Source: Desulfovibrio sp. UIB00 | GTDB lineage: Bacteria > Desulfobacterota > Desulfovibrionia > Desulfovibrionales > Desulfovibrionaceae | NCBI RefSeq assembly: GCF_022508225.1 | Contig: NZ_JAETXJ010000009.1 | Coordinates: 1-64,000 of the forward strand | Reading direction: 5' to 3' | DNA: 64,000 nt | Shown: positions 17,052 to 26,053 of the stretch, piece after piece | How the letters are laid out: each line of letters begins with the position of its first letter | Position numbering within the stretch: the first letter of the stretch is position 1 | Position numbers and translations under genes: made by a program | The notes under the pieces: generated by a model | What the model was told of the DNA's origin: nothing | The model's database searches: none | What the model saw: the letters and a program-made list of their open reading frames with translations, nothing else

Positions 17052-18088
17052 TGCGCCTGAACAGAAGCACCATTCTGAGCATCATGGTCATGCTGCTGTT
17101 TGGCCTTGTGCTCTCCCAGGCAGAAAGCTTTCTCGGCGACTACCAGATTTATATCGCCAAACTCATTTTCATCAACGCCATTCTGGCGCTTTCGCTCAAC
17201 CTCATTTACGGATTTACCGGGCTCTTTTCGCTGGGGCATGCAGGGTTTATCGCCATCGGGGCGTATGTTTCGGCCCTGTGCATCCTGAGCCCCGAGCAAA
17301 AAGAAATGATGTGGATTCTTGAACCCATCATCTGGCCTTTCTCCGACCTGTTCACGCCTTTCTGGGTTTCTGCGCTGGCCGGCGGGCTGGTGGCCACCAT
17401 CTTTGCCTTTATCATCGCCGTGCCAGTGCTGCGGCTTGGCGATGACTACCTCGGCATTGCCACCCTTGGCTTTGCAGAAATCATCCGCGTCCTGATTGTC
17501 AACGCTACCTCCATTACCAACGGCTCGCTGGGCATCAAGGGCATTCCAGGTCATGCCAGTCTGCTTTCGTGCTATATCTGGATGCTCTTTACGCTCATAG
17601 TGCTTTCGCGGCTCATATTCAGCAATTACGGAAACGTGATGCGCTGTATACGCGATAACGAAATTGCCGCCAGGGTCATGGGCATCAACGTGTTCCGTTA
17701 CAAGGTGCTTTCGTTCTGCGTGGGCGCGTTTTTTGCCGGTGTGGGCGGGGCGCTGCTTGGCTCCCATCTTTCCACCATCGACCCAAAGATGTTCAACTTT
17801 CTGCTGACCTTCAACGTGCTCATGTTCGTTGTGGCTGGCGGTCTTGGCTCGTTGACGGGCAGCCTGCTCGGCGCCACGGTCATCACCATCCTGCTTGAAT
17901 GGCTGCGCGCCATTGAAGAACCCATGGATCTGGGCTTTATCGAAATCCCCGGCATCCCCGGCATGCGTATGGTGGTGTTTTCGCTGGTGCTGCTGGCCAT
18001 TATTCTTTATCGGCGCGAGGGCATCATGGGTACCCGTGAGCTGACCTGGAAATCAATGGGCGCGTTCTTCAGGAGGGGCAAGGCATGA
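17051..18088 (+). CDS. livM: Branched-chain amino acid ABC transporter permease LivM
   Basis: A 345-residue permease partner of LivH. The region SLNLIYGFTGLFSLGHAGFIAIGAY (written as two joined pieces) is the LivM hallmark. FSNYGNVMRCIRDNEIAA is the ATPase-contact loop, and GGLGSLTGSLLGATVITILL a late membrane segment. The start overlaps the livH stop by one base, and the stop overlaps the livG start as ATGA, so translation of livH, livM and livG is coupled. Confidence 0.92.
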   Translation: MRLNRSTILSIMVMLLFGLVLSQAESFLGDYQIYIAKLIFINAILALSLNLIYGFTGLFSLGHAGFIAIGAYVSALCILSPEQKEMMWILEPIIWPFSDLFTPFWVSALAGGLVATIFAFIIAVPVLRLGDDYLGIATLGFAEIIRVLIVNATSITNGSLGIKGIPGHASLLSCYIWMLFTLIVLSRLIFSNYGNVMRCIRDNEIAARVMGINVFRYKVLSFCVGAFFAGVGGALLGSHLSTIDPKMFNFLLTFNVLMFVVAGGLGSLTGSLLGATVITILLEWLRAIEEPMDLGFIEIPGIPGMRMVVFSLVLLAIILYRREGIMGTRELTWKSMGAFFRRGKA

Positions 18089-18906
18089 GCGGTTTTAATC
18101 TGCCCAAGGCCCCCAATTACGAGGGCGCACTGCTGCTGGCAAAGGACGTAACCATGCGTTTTGGCGGCGTGACCGCCGTGAGCGATCTTTCCATCGCTCT
18201 GCCCAAGGGCGCCATCGCGGGCATTATCGGCCCCAACGGCGCGGGCAAAACCACCGCGTTCAACGTCCTGAGCGGTTTTTATACGCCTCAGGAAGGTGAT
18301 GTGGTTTTTGACGGCAAGAGCGTGAAGGGCCTTGGCCCCTCGGAAATCTGCCGCATGGGCATGGCCCGCACTTTCCAGAACATTCGTCTGTCGCAGCAGA
18401 TGACCGTGCTTGAAAACATCATGGTCGGCTGTCATGTGCGCCGCCGCTGCCCCTGGTGGATGGCTCCTCTGGGCATCCCCGCTTTTTACAAGGAAGAAGC
18501 GGCCATTGTGGAAAAAAGCAAGCAGCTTGCCGACCGGGTGAACCTGAGCGGCAACCTCAACGATCAGGCGGGCAGCCTGCCGTACGGTGCGCAGCGCAGG
18601 CTTGAGATAGCCCGCGCTCTGGCCACCGAACCCAAACTGTTGCTGCTTGATGAGCCCGCAGCGGGCATGAATCCGCAGGAAAGCCTGGATCTCATGCATT
18701 TTATCGGCCATATCCGTGACGAATTCGACCTCACCATTCTGCTGATCGAGCATGACATGAAGGTCGTCATGGGCGTGTGCCAGTACATCTGGGTTATGGA
18801 ATACGGTGCCTTGATCGCCGAGGGCGAGCCGGAATCCATCCGCAACAACCCCGTGGTCATCCGCGCCTATCTGGGTGAGGACGCCACGCTGGAGAAAGTC
18901 ATTTAG
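18085..18906 (+). CDS. livG: Branched-chain amino acid ABC transporter ATP-binding protein LivG
   Basis: A 273-residue ABC ATPase. Walker A is GPNGAGKTTAFN (about 50-61). The signature region LPYGAQRRLEIARALA replaces the usual LSGGQ, as is normal for LivG. Walker B is LLLLDEPAAGMN, and the switch His lies in LLIEHDMKVVM. It carries the LivG-type insert after GMARTFQNIRLS. The start overlaps livM by four bases. Confidence 0.93.
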   Translation: MSGFNLPKAPNYEGALLLAKDVTMRFGGVTAVSDLSIALPKGAIAGIIGPNGAGKTTAFNVLSGFYTPQEGDVVFDGKSVKGLGPSEICRMGMARTFQNIRLSQQMTVLENIMVGCHVRRRCPWWMAPLGIPAFYKEEAAIVEKSKQLADRVNLSGNLNDQAGSLPYGAQRRLEIARALATEPKLLLLDEPAAGMNPQESLDLMHFIGHIRDEFDLTILLIEHDMKVVMGVCQYIWVMEYGALIAEGEPESIRNNPVVIRAYLGEDATLEKVI

Positions 18907-19062
18907 CCGTGGCAAGGGCGGCGGAGCCTTGCTCCTGCTGCCCGTTGCGGCTTGCAAAGGCGCTGTTTGCCGCTTCTGTGCAGGAGCAAACGGCCATACG
19001 CAGCAGATAGACATGCCCGGAAAGCTCTTCCGGCGCAGACCGACATATGGACAGGGTGCATC

Positions 19063-19785
19063 ATGCTTGAAATTCGTAATCTCCATGTGCGCTACGGCGG
19101 CATTCAGGCCGTTCAGGGCGTAAGCCTGAATATCCCGCGCGGCAGTATTGTGACGCTTATCGGGGCCAACGGCGCGGGCAAGAGCAGTATCATCCGCTCC
19201 ATTGCCGGCCTGAACAAAACCATCAGCGGCGACATCCTGCTGACCCGGCACGAGGGCGACGCTCCGGCTTCGCTCATGGGCCTCAAGCCCGAAGACATGG
19301 TGCGCAAGGGCATTTCTCTTTCGCCGGAAGGGCGGCGTATCCTGCCCCATCTGACGGTGGAGGAAAACCTGCACCTTGGCGCGTATTCGCGCAGCGACAA
19401 GGCAGAAATAGCCCATGATATCGAGTGGGTTTACAGCTTGTTTCCCCGGCTCAAGGAACGTCTCTGGCAGAAAGGCGGTACGCTCTCCGGCGGCGAGCAG
19501 CAGATGCTGGCCGTGGGCCGCGCGCTCATGAGCCGTCCTGATCTGCTCATGCTGGACGAACCTTCACTGGGGCTTGCTCCGCTGCTGGTGCGCGAGATTT
19601 TCGACATCGTCAAGCGCATCAACGAGGAGGGTAAAACCGTCCTGCTGGTGGAGCAGAACGCCTTTGCGGCGCTTTCTGTGGCGCACTATGCCTATATTCT
19701 TGAAGTTGGCAGGGTGGTACTTGAAGGCCCGGGGCGCGAACTGCTCGAAAACCCCAAGGTCAAGGACGCCTACCTCGGCGGCTAG
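19063..19785 (+). CDS. livF: Branched-chain amino acid ABC transporter ATP-binding protein LivF
   Basis: A 240-residue ABC ATPase paired with LivG. Walker A is GANGAGKSS, the signature TLSGGEQQMLAVGRALM, and Walker B LLMLDEPSLGLAP; VLLVEQNAF carries the switch region. The frame is open upstream to 18952, but the family-typical start MLEIRNLHVRYGG lies at 19063. The 157-base gap from livG holds no other gene. A terminator 43 bases downstream ends the operon. Confidence 0.92.
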   Translation: MLEIRNLHVRYGGIQAVQGVSLNIPRGSIVTLIGANGAGKSSIIRSIAGLNKTISGDILLTRHEGDAPASLMGLKPEDMVRKGISLSPEGRRILPHLTVEENLHLGAYSRSDKAEIAHDIEWVYSLFPRLKERLWQKGGTLSGGEQQMLAVGRALMSRPDLLMLDEPSLGLAPLLVREIFDIVKRINEEGKTVLLVEQNAFAALSVAHYAYILEVGRVVLEGPGRELLENPKVKDAYLGG

Positions 19786-19827
19786 ACCTGCTCCTGATTT
19801 CAGACCGCGTTGATCTGGTCAGCGCTC

Positions 19828-19859
19828 AAACCGGCAGTCGTACGATTGCCGGTTTTTTG
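19828..19859 (+). terminator. Rho-independent terminator after livF
   Basis: AAACCGGCA and TGCCGGTTT flank a GTCGTACGAT loop that itself has GTCGTACGAT symmetry; a TTTTTTG tract follows. Confidence 0.9.
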
Positions 19860-20052
19860 TTGCTGAAAGCTTCGGAAATTCAGCAGGGCGCAACCTTATA
19901 CCGTCGGGCCGCCGGGGGGGGTAAAAGACTACGCCTTGCCACCCCGTGCTGGGGGTATTAGTATTCAGGTTGGTTAAAAACAGTCCGGGGAGCAGGGCGG
20001 TTACTGCCTTTGCCTCTGCCTTCTTGCGACTGCAAATCCATAAGGAGCAAAC

Positions 20053-22668
20053 ATGCAACGCATACTTCTGTTATTGCCCCTCCTGCTGGCCTTGCTGGCT
20101 GGCGCGGCCTCTGCCGCACCGGGCGAACAGCGAACCCTGACCAAACTGCCCAACGGGCTTTCCGTGTATATCATCAAGGACAGCCGCTTCCCTCTGGTGG
20201 CAACGCGTCTTTACGTGCGCACCGGTTCGGCCAATGAGGACGCCAAGCAGGCGGGCATCAGCCATCTGCTGGAGCACATGGTCTTCAAAGGTACAGAGCA
20301 CCGGCCCAAGGGCCAGGTGGCGCGTGATGTGGAAGCCCTTGGCGGCTACCTCAACGCGGCCACCAGCTTTGACAAGACATGGTACATGACGGACATGCCC
20401 GCTGCCCACTGGCGCATGGGCATGGACGTGGTGAAAGAAATGGCCTTTCAGGCCGCTCTGGACCCCAAGGAACTAGAGTCGGAAAAAGAAGTGGTGATTT
20501 CCGAGCTTGAGCGCGATCAGGATTCGCCCATGAGCAGGCTGTTTGAAAGCCTGCAGGTGTCCACACTCCAAAACACCCCCTACGGTCGGCCCATCATCGG
20601 CTTTAAGGAAACCGTGCGCGCCATCACCGCCGACGACCTGCGCGCCTATGTGCAGCGCTGGTATCAGCCGCAGAACATGATGCTGCTGGTGGCGGGCGAT
20701 ATTGACCCGCAGACGGTGCTGCAACACGCGCAGGAACTTTTTGGCGGCATGGCCAACACCAACGATTTCGTTACGCCGCCGCAAGTTGATTTGCTCGCTG
20801 CTCCCGGCGGTCAGCGCGTTGAAGTGGTGCGCGGCCCCTGGAACAAGGTCTATCTGGGTATGGCCTTTCCTGCGCCAGCCCTGCGCGATCTGCGCTCTGT
20901 GGATCTGGACGTGCTGAGCTACCTGCTTGGCGGCGACGGAACTTCGTTGCTGAGCCGCAAATATGAGTATGAAAAGCAGCTTGTGGACAGCATCAGCGTT
21001 GGCAATATGAGCCTTGAGCGCGCGGGCATGCTGTACATTACAGCCAATATGGCTCCGGAAAAGCTGGAGGCCTTTTGGCAGGGGCTGACCACAGACCTTG
21101 CCAATCTCAAGGCCGCAGACTTCAAACCCGAGGCCCTCAAGCGCGCCCGCTACAACCTTGAAGACAGCATGGATCGCTCGGCGGAAACGCTCAACGGTCT
21201 GGCCTCCTGGCTGGGCAGCGTCCAGTTTGAGCTGGGCGGCGATGTGGCGGAACAGAACCTGCGCTTCACCCAGCGCAATGTTTCGCAGCCGCAGGTACAG
21301 CAGGCCATTAACCTTTGGCTTGACCCCAGCAGGGCGCGGGTGCGTGTGCTCGCGCCTGAAAATGCCAAGCTGTCCGATCTGGAAGCCGTGCTGCAAAAGA
21401 ACTGGCCCGGCAGTGCCGCTGCCAAGACCGCGCAAAAGGCTTCGTCCACGGCGGGGCAGCAGGAAGTGGTCGACCTGGGGCAGGGGCGCACCGTCATTCT
21501 TATCCCTGATGCCACAGTGCCCTATGTGGCGGTTGATCTCATGCTGCCCGGCGGCAACGCCCTGCTGAAGCCCGACCAGCAAGGGCTGGCAGAACTGACG
21601 GCCAGTACCCTTGGCGATGGCAGCGGCAAACTGGACGCCCAGGCCATGGAACGCTATTTCGCCGACCGCGCGGCTTCTCTCTCCGCCAAGGCAGGCCTGC
21701 AAACCTTTACCGTGTCCCTGACCGGCCCGGCCCGATTCAATGCCGATTATTTCTCCATGCTGGGCGAGGTGCTGGGCAAGCCCCGCTTTGAAGCCAAGGA
21801 AATCAAGCGTGAAGCGGAAAACATGAAGGCCGCCATCCGCCAGCGGGCCGACAGGCCTACCTCCTTTCTGTTCTCACGCGTGAATCCCTTCATCTTCCCC
21901 GGCGGTCAGCCCTACGGCTACGATAGTCTGGGGACGGAAGCGAACCTTTCCAAGTTCACTCCCAAGGATGTACGCTCGTTCTGGGACAAGCAACTCGTAC
22001 AGCCCTGGGTGCTGGCCGTTGCTGGAGATTTTGACCGAGAGGCAGTGCTGGCCTTTGCCCGCACATTGCCCACGCCAGACAACAAGGATTTCTCCTTGCC
22101 CGCCCCCTCATGGGGTGATGCCCGCAACCTTGATCTGCATCTGCCGGGGCGCAATCAGGCCCACGTGCTCCAGATGTTCAAGGCTGTGCCTTACACCAGC
22201 CCGGACGCCCCGGCGCTCATGCTTTTGCAGTCTGTGCTTTCCGGCCAGAGCGGCCTGCTGTTCAGCCAGATGCGCGACGAGCAGGGCCTTGGATACACGG
22301 TCACGGCCTTTTATCGCGCCATGCCTCAGGCTGGCATGATGGCTTTTTACATTGGCACTACGCCCGACAAGGTGGCGCAGGCGCGTGAAGGCTTTGCCAA
22401 GATTATTGCCGATATCAAGGCAAAACCCCTGCCTGCGGAATTGCTTGAGGCCGGGGCTAACCGTCTGCTTGGTGAATACTACCGCGACAAGCAAAGCCTT
22501 GATTCCCGCGCGGGCGTGGCAGCCACAGACGCCGTGCTGGGCCTGCCCCGGGATTTCAGCAAGTCGCTCATCGACAAGGCGGCCAAGCTGACCCCTGCGG
22601 ATATTCAGGCTGTGGCGCAGAAGTATCTGGACGACAAAAACCTCTACAACATGATCCTGCTGCCGTAG
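20053..22668 (+). CDS. M16-family zinc peptidase (pitrilysin-like), exported
   Basis: An 871-residue protein with a signal peptide (MQRILLLLPLLLALLAGAAS, likely cut after ASA). The N-terminal M16 domain has the inverted zinc motif HLLEH (in GISHLLEHMVFKG, about residues 74-86) and the distal Glu in ELESEKEVVISELE. The second, inactive M16 domain begins near residue 480 and contains LGYTVTAFYRA-type residues. Single-chain, two-half enzymes of this kind degrade peptides in the periplasm. AAGGAGCAAAC precedes the ATG. It stands alone, with a terminator before it. Confidence 0.88.
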   Translation: MQRILLLLPLLLALLAGAASAAPGEQRTLTKLPNGLSVYIIKDSRFPLVATRLYVRTGSANEDAKQAGISHLLEHMVFKGTEHRPKGQVARDVEALGGYLNAATSFDKTWYMTDMPAAHWRMGMDVVKEMAFQAALDPKELESEKEVVISELERDQDSPMSRLFESLQVSTLQNTPYGRPIIGFKETVRAITADDLRAYVQRWYQPQNMMLLVAGDIDPQTVLQHAQELFGGMANTNDFVTPPQVDLLAAPGGQRVEVVRGPWNKVYLGMAFPAPALRDLRSVDLDVLSYLLGGDGTSLLSRKYEYEKQLVDSISVGNMSLERAGMLYITANMAPEKLEAFWQGLTTDLANLKAADFKPEALKRARYNLEDSMDRSAETLNGLASWLGSVQFELGGDVAEQNLRFTQRNVSQPQVQQAINLWLDPSRARVRVLAPENAKLSDLEAVLQKNWPGSAAAKTAQKASSTAGQQEVVDLGQGRTVILIPDATVPYVAVDLMLPGGNALLKPDQQGLAELTASTLGDGSGKLDAQAMERYFADRAASLSAKAGLQTFTVSLTGPARFNADYFSMLGEVLGKPRFEAKEIKREAENMKAAIRQRADRPTSFLFSRVNPFIFPGGQPYGYDSLGTEANLSKFTPKDVRSFWDKQLVQPWVLAVAGDFDREAVLAFARTLPTPDNKDFSLPAPSWGDARNLDLHLPGRNQAHVLQMFKAVPYTSPDAPALMLLQSVLSGQSGLLFSQMRDEQGLGYTVTAFYRAMPQAGMMAFYIGTTPDKVAQAREGFAKIIADIKAKPLPAELLEAGANRLLGEYYRDKQSLDSRAGVAATDAVLGLPRDFSKSLIDKAAKLTPADIQAVAQKYLDDKNLYNMILLP

Positions 22669-22689
22669 GCGGTGTTTCGGTTTTATTAA

Positions 22690-22763
22690 TGGGCCGCATC
22701 GGATACACGATTACGCTTCCCTGCATAATGGCGGTGGGAGCGGAGTTGGGCCGATGCGGCCCC
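22690..22763 (+). terminator. Stem-loop after the M16 peptidase gene
   Basis: GGGCCGCATCGG and CCGATGCGGCCC are a perfect 12-bp inverted repeat around a 48-base spacer. The T tract is weak (TTGTGTTTATT), so it may stop RNA decay rather than transcription. Confidence 0.5.
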
Positions 22764-22836
22764 TTGTGTTTATTGGCTGTTACGGAATGCTCAATCCCTG
22801 TTTGCGTGTACAAAAAAAGTTTTTATAAACGATATG

Positions 22837-23155
22837 TTCGGCAAGGGGCGGGCAAATAAAAATGTCAAGTCCGAGGTAAGTCCTCTTACGTGGGCGAGGC
22901 CGTCTTGAAAACCCGGCGTGGGTAGAGTAAGTTCTTGCCTGCGTTACGGGAACTGCTTTCCGAGGAAAGCTCGCCAGGTATCGGCTGCGGTCGCAGTGCC
23001 GGGGCCTGGGCGGCAGCGTCATGTGGGCATGATGCCTGAATTCATGGCGAAATGTTTCAGCAGCGCCAATCAAAGCCACACGTGTTGCGGGTCAGGTTGC
23101 CTGATCCGGCTCTAGCTAGGGCGAACATTTTTGTTCACGCCCTCATTGTTTTGCG
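22837..23155 (+). ncRNA. Candidate structured non-coding RNA
   Basis: Between the peptidase gene and the cobalamin riboswitch, about 310 bases carry no credible gene but several tight hairpins: GTAAG-TCCT-CTTAC (about 22877), GCTTTC-CGAG-GAAAGC (about 22955), CTGC-GGTC-GCAG (about 22985) and GGTCAGG-TT-GCCTGATCC (about 23090). A promoter-like pair TTGCGT, 16 bases, TATAAA (about 22802-22829) lies before it, and an imperfect stem AGGGCG..CGCCCT with CATTGTTTTG (about 23117-23153) after it. It does not match 6S, SRP, RNase P or tmRNA by eye. Low confidence. Confidence 0.3.
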
Positions 23156-23289
23156 GCCTAAATGTAGTGAAAAATTGGGCAGGCAAGAAAATTCAATAGT
23201 GAATTCGCAGTGTTACTACGGCACTAGGAGAGCTTTTTTGCGTGCATTTATTGACAGGGTGCAATTCTTTTGAGATTTTCTAGACATTG

Positions 23290-23456
23290 AAAGCGCCATG
23301 GAGCTTAATAGGGAATTCCCGTGAAAATCGGGAGCGGACCCGCCGCCGTGAGCCTGTTTAACACCGCTTTTCCACGGGTGCCACTGGATAAAACCGGGAA
23401 GGCCGAAAAGCGGCAGGCAAGCCGGAAGACCTGCTTTCAACCGTTCTAAGAAAGTG
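23290..23456 (+). ncRNA. Cobalamin (B12) riboswitch upstream of nrdD
   Basis: The conserved core is clear: GGGAATTCCC followed by GTGAAAATCGGGAGCGG (23321-23337), CCCGCCGCCGTGA, TGCCACTGG (about 23379-23387), CCGGGAAGGCC, and the B12 box GCCGGAAGACCTGC (23421-23434). These correspond in order to the P3-P6 core and the L5/L13 partners of cobalamin riboswitches. A rho-independent terminator lies 80 bases further on, between the aptamer and nrdD, so binding of B12 should stop transcription of the anaerobic ribonucleotide reductase. The outer edges are approximate. A TTGACA at 23251 may be the -35 box. Confidence 0.92.
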
Positions 23457-23514
23457 GAGCATTTGCAACGGGCTTTTGCAGATGAACCGTCAGAAAAGGC
23501 CATTGATGGTCTCT

Positions 23515-23545
23515 CCGCCCGTTTTATTCGGGCGGCCTTTTTGTT
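23515..23545 (+). terminator. Riboswitch-controlled intrinsic terminator in the nrdD leader
   Basis: CCGCCCG and CGGGCGG form a 7-bp stem with a TTTTATT loop, followed by CCTTTTTGTTC. AAAAGGCC at 23494-23501 can pair with the GGCCTTTTT overlapping the 3' side, either extending the terminator or competing with it. It ends about 30 bases before the nrdD start, as expected for the expression platform of the cobalamin riboswitch. Confidence 0.85.
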
Positions 23546-23573
23546 CATAGCCCACACGTTTGGAGCGAAGTTC

Positions 23574-25829
23574 ATGCTCGCCAGCATTATTAAGCGCGAC
23601 GGCACGGAAGTGCCTTTTGATTCGGTCAAGATTCTCAATGCCATCACCAAGGCCAATCAGGCCGTTGGCGGTGAAGACATGTCCCCCACTGACCTGCTGT
23701 TTGTCACCGAAAAGGTGTGCAAAAAGCTGGAGTCGCGCAGCCTCAAGCATGTGGAAGAAATTCAGGATGTTGTTGAAGAAACCCTGATTCAGTACGACTA
23801 CGCCAAGAGCGCCAAGGCCTACATCCTGTACCGGGCCGAGCATACGAAAATCCGTAATGCGGAATCGTATCTCATGGATATCTATAAAAAACTTACGTAT
23901 TCCCCGGCCCTTCAGGAAGACATCAAGCGCGAGAATGCCAATATCGATGGCGATACGGCCATGGGCACCATGCTCAAGTATGGTTCCGAAGGCTCAAAAT
24001 TCTTCATCGACAACTACATTCTGCCCAAGGATGCCTCTGCCGCGCACCTTAACGGCGATATTCACATTCACGACAAAGATTTTTACATGCTCACGGAAAC
24101 GTGCTGCCAGATTGACCTTATCCCCTTGTTTAAAAATGGTTTTTCCACGGGGCACGGGCATTTGCGCGAGCCCAATTCCATTGAGAGCTATTCGGCCCTT
24201 GCCTGCATTGCCATTCAGGCCAACCAGAATGAAATGCACGGCGGCCAGAGTGTGCCGCATTTTGACTTTGCCATGGCCGAAGGCGTTATCAAAACCTACC
24301 GCAAGGAATATGAGCGCGCCTTTGCCGCCTTTTTGCGCATTGCCCAGAATCTGGAAGAGCAGGCAGCCATTGACGCAGCCAGAGAAACCATCGCCCTGTT
24401 GCCAGAAGGCCCGCGCCTTGGCACCTGCGATGCCTTTGGAGAGGCCCTTGTGGCGGCTGTCCCCGAGGCCCGGCGCGAGCTTTTGACGCGCGCGCATGCC
24501 TACGCTGCCGGCGAAGCCCTCAAATACACCGAGCGCCGCACTTATCAGGCCATGGAAGCCCTGATCCATAACCTGAACACCATGAATTCGCGTGCAGGCG
24601 CACAGGTGCCTTTCAGCTCCATCAACTATGGCACGGATATTTCTGCCGAGGGGCGCATGGTTGTCAAAAACCTGCTGCGCGCCACCAAGGCCGGGCTTGG
24701 CAACGGGGAAACCTCCATTTTCCCCGTGCAGATATTCAAGGTGAAGTCCGGGGTCAACTATAATCCCGAAGATCCCAACTACGACCTTTTCAAGCAGGCC
24801 ATGGATGTTTCCGCCATGCGTCTTTTCCCCAATTTCAGCTTTCTTGATGCGCCGTACAACCTTCAGTACTACCGCCCGGGCGACTATAATACGGAAGTTG
24901 CCTACATGGGCTGCCGCACACGCGTACTTGGCAACGTGTACGACAAGGACAGGCAGGTCACGTGCGGTCGCGGCAATCTGAGCTTTACGTCCATCAACCT
25001 TCCCCGGCTGGGGCTGGATGCGCGCGGTGACATCAGCCGTTTTTACGCTCTGCTGGACGACAAGATTGATCTGGTGTTCCGCCAGCTGCTGCATCGGCTC
25101 AAGATCCAGAGCGCCAAGAAGGTGCGCAACTATCCCTTCCTCATGGGCGAGGGCATCTGGCTTGATTCCGACAAACTGGGTTGGGACGACAGCATTGAAG
25201 AAGTGCTCAAGCACGGCACACTGACCGTGGGCTTTATCGGCCTTGCCGAAACGCTCAAGGCTCTTGTGGGTCAGCACCACGGCGAAAGCGAGGATGCCCA
25301 GAAGCTTGGCATTGAGATTGTTACGCATCTGCGCAAACGGTGCGATGACGAAGCTGAAAAGACAGGACTCAACTTTTCACTCATCGCCACCCCGGCGGAA
25401 AGCCTGAGCGGGCGCTTTGTCAACCTCGACAAGGAAAAGTTCGGCAGCATCCCCGGCATCACTGACAGGGATTACTACACCAATTCGTTCCACGTGCCGG
25501 TGTACTGCCCCATCAAGGCCTTTAAAAAAATACAGATCGAGGCTCCATACCACGCGCTGACCAATGCGGGGCACATCACCTATGTGGAACTGGATGGCGA
25601 TACCTGCAAGAACCTTGAGGCCTTTGAGAGCATCATCCGTTTTATGCACGATAATGGCGTTGGCTACGGCTCCATCAACCATCCCCTGGATCGCGACCCT
25701 GTCTGCGGCTATGTGGGTGTGATCAACGGCACCTGCCCCCGCTGCGGCCGCAAGGAAGGCGAAGGCGTGAGCGCCGAGCTGCTCAATGAATTGCGTAGAA
25801 AATTCCCGCACACCCCCAAGTGGGACTAG
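23574..25829 (+). CDS. nrdD: Anaerobic (class III) ribonucleoside-triphosphate reductase
   Basis: A 751-residue glycyl-radical enzyme that reduces NTPs to dNTPs without oxygen. An N-terminal ATP-cone (residues about 1-90, SIIKRDGTEVPFDSVKILNA) gives allosteric control. HIHDKDFYMLTETCCQIDL and NEMHGGQSVPHFDFAMAEG belong to the catalytic barrel; YMGCRTRV supplies an active-site Cys. The C terminus has RDPVCGYVGVINGTCPRCGR, with the radical Gly in the CGY segment and a CPRC pair for the zinc site. The start at 23574 has GGAGCG upstream; the open frame back to 23454 runs through the riboswitch terminator and is not coding. The basic GYL-type tail seen at the end of many NrdDs is missing here and appears in the next ORF. 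Confidence 0.95.
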   Translation: MLASIIKRDGTEVPFDSVKILNAITKANQAVGGEDMSPTDLLFVTEKVCKKLESRSLKHVEEIQDVVEETLIQYDYAKSAKAYILYRAEHTKIRNAESYLMDIYKKLTYSPALQEDIKRENANIDGDTAMGTMLKYGSEGSKFFIDNYILPKDASAAHLNGDIHIHDKDFYMLTETCCQIDLIPLFKNGFSTGHGHLREPNSIESYSALACIAIQANQNEMHGGQSVPHFDFAMAEGVIKTYRKEYERAFAAFLRIAQNLEEQAAIDAARETIALLPEGPRLGTCDAFGEALVAAVPEARRELLTRAHAYAAGEALKYTERRTYQAMEALIHNLNTMNSRAGAQVPFSSINYGTDISAEGRMVVKNLLRATKAGLGNGETSIFPVQIFKVKSGVNYNPEDPNYDLFKQAMDVSAMRLFPNFSFLDAPYNLQYYRPGDYNTEVAYMGCRTRVLGNVYDKDRQVTCGRGNLSFTSINLPRLGLDARGDISRFYALLDDKIDLVFRQLLHRLKIQSAKKVRNYPFLMGEGIWLDSDKLGWDDSIEEVLKHGTLTVGFIGLAETLKALVGQHHGESEDAQKLGIEIVTHLRKRCDDEAEKTGLNFSLIATPAESLSGRFVNLDKEKFGSIPGITDRDYYTNSFHVPVYCPIKAFKKIQIEAPYHALTNAGHITYVELDGDTCKNLEAFESIIRFMHDNGVGYGSINHPLDRDPVCGYVGVINGTCPRCGRKEGEGVSAELLNELRRKFPHTPKWD

Positions 25830-25882
25830 CGGTCAAATACATTTTTTCCATCAATTTTGCTTTAAGAACAAGGAGAGCGAAA

Positions 25883-26053
25883 ATGCTAATGAAATCGCGT
25901 CTGTTCGAGGAAACCAAGCCCGCGCAGAAACTTGTGGGTCAGGATGTGGGCTTTGAACGTACCCGCCGCATCACCGGTTACCTTGTGGGAACGCTTGACC
26001 GTTTCAACAACGCCAAGCGCTCGGAAGAGCGCGATCGTGTCAAGCATGCCTGA
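25883..26053 (+). CDS. Small ORF between nrdD and nrdG, resembling a detached NrdD C-terminal tail
   Basis: A 56-residue basic protein with an excellent AAGGAG 7 bases before its ATG; a second in-frame ATG lies two codons later. The segment RRITGYLVGTLDRFNNAKRS, then a DRVKH end, resembles the tail found at the C terminus of many NrdD proteins (pattern RITGYL..V..N.AK..E..DR). No cysteine is present. It lies 53 bases after nrdD and overlaps nrdG by 8 bases, so it is translated from the same mRNA. I infer that it binds NrdD or NrdG as a separate subunit; this is not established here. Confidence 0.75.
   Translation: MLMKSRLFEETKPAQKLVGQDVGFERTRRITGYLVGTLDRFNNAKRSEERDRVKHA

Noticed and set aside
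20473..21702. 409-codon minus-strand frame opposite the M16 peptidase
   Set aside because: Antisense shadow; the peptidase motifs on the plus strand are unambiguous.
22920..23000. RNase P RNA, suggested by a GAGGAAAG string
   Set aside because: The other universal RNase P segments are missing around it.
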